Assembly (NCBI GenBank): GCA_025362765.1
Contig: JANYFI010000512.1
Span: forward strand, 1-6,468
Direction of reading: 5' to 3'
DNA: 6,468 nucleotides
Source: Ferruginibacter sp.
GTDB taxonomy: Bacteria > Bacteroidota > Bacteroidia > Chitinophagales > Chitinophagaceae
Positions 6,089 to 6,468 of the stretch are shown here, in pieces (the first letter of the stretch is position 1; each line of letters opens with the position of its first letter). The position numbers and the translations under genes were made by a program. The notes below the pieces were generated by a model. That model saw only the letters and a program-made list of their open reading frames with translations. It had not been told where the DNA came from and searched no databases.

Positions 6089-6468
6089 ATGCAGTTATTA
6101 ACACCGGATCTGGGATTACTAATTTGGACGCTATTAGCGTTTCTAATCGTTTTCTATATCTTAAAAAAGTTTGCATGGCCTGCAATTATAAAAGGCCTTA
6201 GTGACCGGGAGGCTAACATCGCCGGATCTATAGCCACTGCTGAAAAAATAAAGCTTGAAATGGCTCAGTTGAAAAACGAAAACGAAGCTTTTATGGTAAA
6301 GGCCAGAGAAGACAGAGCAGTGATGCTGAAGGAAGCGAAGGATACGAAGGATAGGATTATTAGTGAAGCACGTGAACAGGCAAAAGAAATAGCGGCAAAA
6401 ATTGTAGCGGATGCTCAGGTTACCATCAATGAACAAAAAATGGCGGCTATTACTGAAATGAAAAATCA
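6089..6468 (+). CDS. atpF: F-type ATP synthase subunit b, 3'-truncated by the window end
   Basis: Subunit b is the peripheral stator stalk that holds the catalytic F1 head still against the rotating c-ring. The reading frame is open from ATG 6089 to the window end, giving 126 full codons; complete proteins are usually about 160-170 residues, so roughly the last quarter is missing. MQLLTPDLGLLIWTLLAF opens the protein. One membrane helix covers about residues 8-25, then KKFAWPAIIKGLSDRE, a typical b-subunit junction. From about residue 38 onward it is a charged, Ala- and Glu-rich helix suited to a coiled-coil dimer, with EAREQAKEIAAKIVADAQ late in the segment. It follows atpE by 218 bases, an unusually wide gap for neighbouring Fo genes, and is preceded by a strong Shine-Dalgarno. 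The delta, alpha and gamma genes would be expected beyond the window, by analogy with other atp operons. Confidence 0.95.
   Translation, partial: MQLLTPDLGLLIWTLLAFLIVFYILKKFAWPAIIKGLSDREANIAGSIATAEKIKLEMAQLKNENEAFMVKAREDRAVMLKEAKDTKDRIISEAREQAKEIAAKIVADAQVTINEQKMAAITEMKN

Overview
The window looks like chromosomal DNA of a Bacteroidota bacterium, most likely near the Chitinophagaceae. Three things suggest this. Promoter-like boxes of the TAnnTTTG type lie just before genes. Shine-Dalgarno sequences are absent before most starts. The ATP synthase subunit a carries a signal peptide and a long His-bearing N-terminal region, as is usual in that phylum. This placement is an inference; there is no rRNA gene here to confirm it. 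All recognised genes are on the + strand.

Left part (1-2394): a short leader with TAnnTTTG-like boxes, then one large exported protein of 736 residues (108-2318). It belongs to no family I can name. Its last ~200 residues read like a cryptic caspase/gingipain/CHAT-like (clan CD) alpha/beta domain, with a His (H616) after one beta-strand and a Cys (C639, in GSCGG) after the next. This is the most interesting item in the window. A 76-base gap follows; it contains a perfect 7-bp inverted repeat that overlaps a -7-like box directly in front of the next gene.

Middle part (2395-4463): a complete ABC exporter half-transporter with fused membrane and ATPase domains and all catalytic motifs. After it comes a 245-base spacer with a weak terminator-like hairpin at its start and a good TAnnTTTG box at its end. 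I see no convincing gene in that spacer.

Right part (4464-6468): the start of an F-type ATP synthase operon in the order atpB (subunit a), atpE (subunit c) and atpF (subunit b, cut by the window end). Together these make the membrane Fo sector: subunits a and c form the proton path and rotor, and b is the stator stalk. Subunit c lacks the Na+-binding side chains, so proton coupling is expected. A 218-base non-coding spacer between atpE and atpF holds a 12-bp hairpin, a terminator-like hairpin and a strong Shine-Dalgarno sequence. It could set the high c-to-b expression ratio the enzyme needs.
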